From: an uncultured Bacteroidales bacterium
Lineage (GTDB): Bacteria; Bacteroidota; Bacteroidia; Bacteroidales; P3
Reading direction: 5' to 3'
Assembly: GCA_947179195.1 (NCBI GenBank)
Contig: CAMXAS010000061.1
Location: forward strand, 1-6,970
Length of the DNA: 6,970 nucleotides
In this document: positions 6,126 to 6,970 of the stretch, piece after piece
Position numbering within the stretch: position 1 is the first letter of the stretch
Layout of the letters: each line of letters begins with the position of its first letter
Translations under genes and position numbers: made by a program
Notes under the pieces: generated by a model
What the model saw: only the letters and a program-made list of their open reading frames with translations
The model's database searches: none
What the model was told of the DNA's origin: nothing

Positions 6126-6970
6126 TTATAGTTCTTTTATTTGATTGGCTGCCGAGGGGTCGGACGGCCAGCCCGACAGGCTGAGAAACAGCCGCTCGAA
6201 TTGGCGGGCCTGCTCGTCACGCCGGTATTGCCGGCGCAGTTCGGGCTTGCCGGGCGTGTGCGTGTAGCCTTGGGCTTTCCATTGGGCATGGGCGGCGGCG
6301 AGGAAGTTTTCGACTTCTTCGACCGTGGAAGCCGCGCAACCCTGACCGTTTTCGCGCAACAGGCCGGCAATCGGCCCTTCGTCGCTACGGACGCAGAGAA
6401 TCGGCTTCTCCACGCCGATGGCTTCGAAAAGCTTGGTCGTGAGCACGCCTTGCGGCCGGCGTTCGGCGGTTTTTTGAAACGCCCAGCGCCAAGGACGGTA
6501 GAGGCGCGTCCGCGCGAGCTCGGCGGTCTGGTCGGTCGGGGCCGCGGTCGGCGGGCGGTTCGTCAGGACGAGCAGGACGGAGGCGCGGTTCAAGACCTCC
6601 GGGATACGTTCGGCGGCGATATAATCGTAGAGTTGGAGCGGGGCGTCGGCGCAAGGGGCGGCGGGCGTGCCCAGGCGCAGTTCGGGTGCGAAGCGGGCGG
6701 CCCATTCGGTCATGCGTTGTTGCGAGGCAGGGTCGCAGTAAAAGACCAGCCGTGCGTCGGAGGCCCAGGCGGCCCGTTCGCGCCGTCCTTTTGCCATGGC
6801 CTGCAACAGCAGGGACGGGTCGCGCAAGGCCAAGTTGAACACCCGGCCCGTATAGACGATATTGAATGTAGGGGCGGTCAACGGTTGGAACGCGTAGAGG
6901 TCGGGGTCGTAGCCGTTGGGAATCCGGCTTACGTTTTCGGGGCGTTGGATGGCCTGCCCCAACAGGGCGG
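6126..6970 (-). CDS. Glycosyltransferase, GT4-like C-terminal domain, N-terminus outside window
   Basis: The reading frame is open from the right edge to the TAA at 6128-6126, giving 280 residues; the start lies outside. The visible part is the second Rossmann domain of a GT-B glycosyltransferase. IPNGYD (6906-6923) is the classic opening motif. NIVYTGRVFN then RDPSLLLQAM match the start of the domain. PEVLNRASVLLVLTN is the strand before the donor site, and LTTKLFEAIGVEKPIL then DEGPIAGLL form the nucleotide-sugar-binding turn with a Glu in the usual position. Such enzymes transfer a sugar from an NDP-sugar to a lipid or glycan acceptor at the cytoplasmic membrane face, often for capsule, O-antigen or exopolysaccharide. 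The sugar and acceptor are unknown. A basic, proline-rich stretch of about 38 residues (about 6445-6565) separates the last two conserved blocks. Ferritin follows 20 bp downstream but is functionally unrelated. Confidence 0.85.
   Translation of the reverse strand, partial: ALLGQAIQRPENVSRIPNGYDPDLYAFQPLTAPTFNIVYTGRVFNLALRDPSLLLQAMAKGRRERAAWASDARLVFYCDPASQQRMTEWAARFAPELRLGTPAAPCADAPLQLYDYIAAERIPEVLNRASVLLVLTNRPPTAAPTDQTAELARTRLYRPWRWAFQKTAERRPQGVLTTKLFEAIGVEKPILCVRSDEGPIAGLLRENGQGCAASTVEEVENFLAAAHAQWKAQGYTHTPGKPELRRQYRRDEQARQFERLFLSLSGWPSDPSAANQIKEL

Overview
The window is a gene-dense, GC-rich stretch of bacterial chromosome, most likely from the order Bacteroidales. Three things point there. 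The one divergent intergenic region carries two matches to the Bacteroidetes housekeeping promoter (TTTG, 19-20 bp, TAnnTTTG). Start codons are not preceded by clear Shine-Dalgarno sequences. The proteins also look like Bacteroidales versions of their families. The high GC would fit an Alistipes-like lineage, but I cannot fix the genus from this sequence.

Layout from left to right. A leftward unit fills positions 1 to about 3071. In transcription order it is a phospholipase-D-type (cardiolipin-synthase-like) enzyme, the cytosolic dipeptidase PepD, and a NUDIX hydrolase cut by the left edge. The gaps are 33 bp and 9 bp, so this is probably one operon. A short divergent promoter region (about 3072-3219) separates it from a rightward unit of yicC (endoribonuclease family) and hydG (radical-SAM maturase of [FeFe] hydrogenase), only 2 bp apart. 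That unit ends at a strong symmetrical hairpin with A/T flanks at 5571-5606, which should terminate transcription from both sides. Converging on it from the right are a ferritin gene and, 20 bp upstream of that, the C-terminal part of a GT4-like glycosyltransferase that runs off the right edge.

The genes are mostly housekeeping: peptide turnover, phospholipid metabolism, RNA turnover, iron storage and envelope glycan synthesis. The metabolically informative gene is hydG. It implies an anaerobe with an [FeFe] hydrogenase, but hydE, hydF and the hydrogenase itself are not in the window. HydG (which delivers an Fe-CO-CN unit) and ferritin (iron storage) are convergent neighbours; both handle iron, but they are not co-transcribed. 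I found no mobile element, CRISPR array, tRNA, rRNA or defence system, and nothing that I would call a new biological system. The points most worth a second look are hydG placed directly behind yicC, the back-to-back promoters, and the nearly leaderless transcript they predict for the phospholipase-D-type gene.
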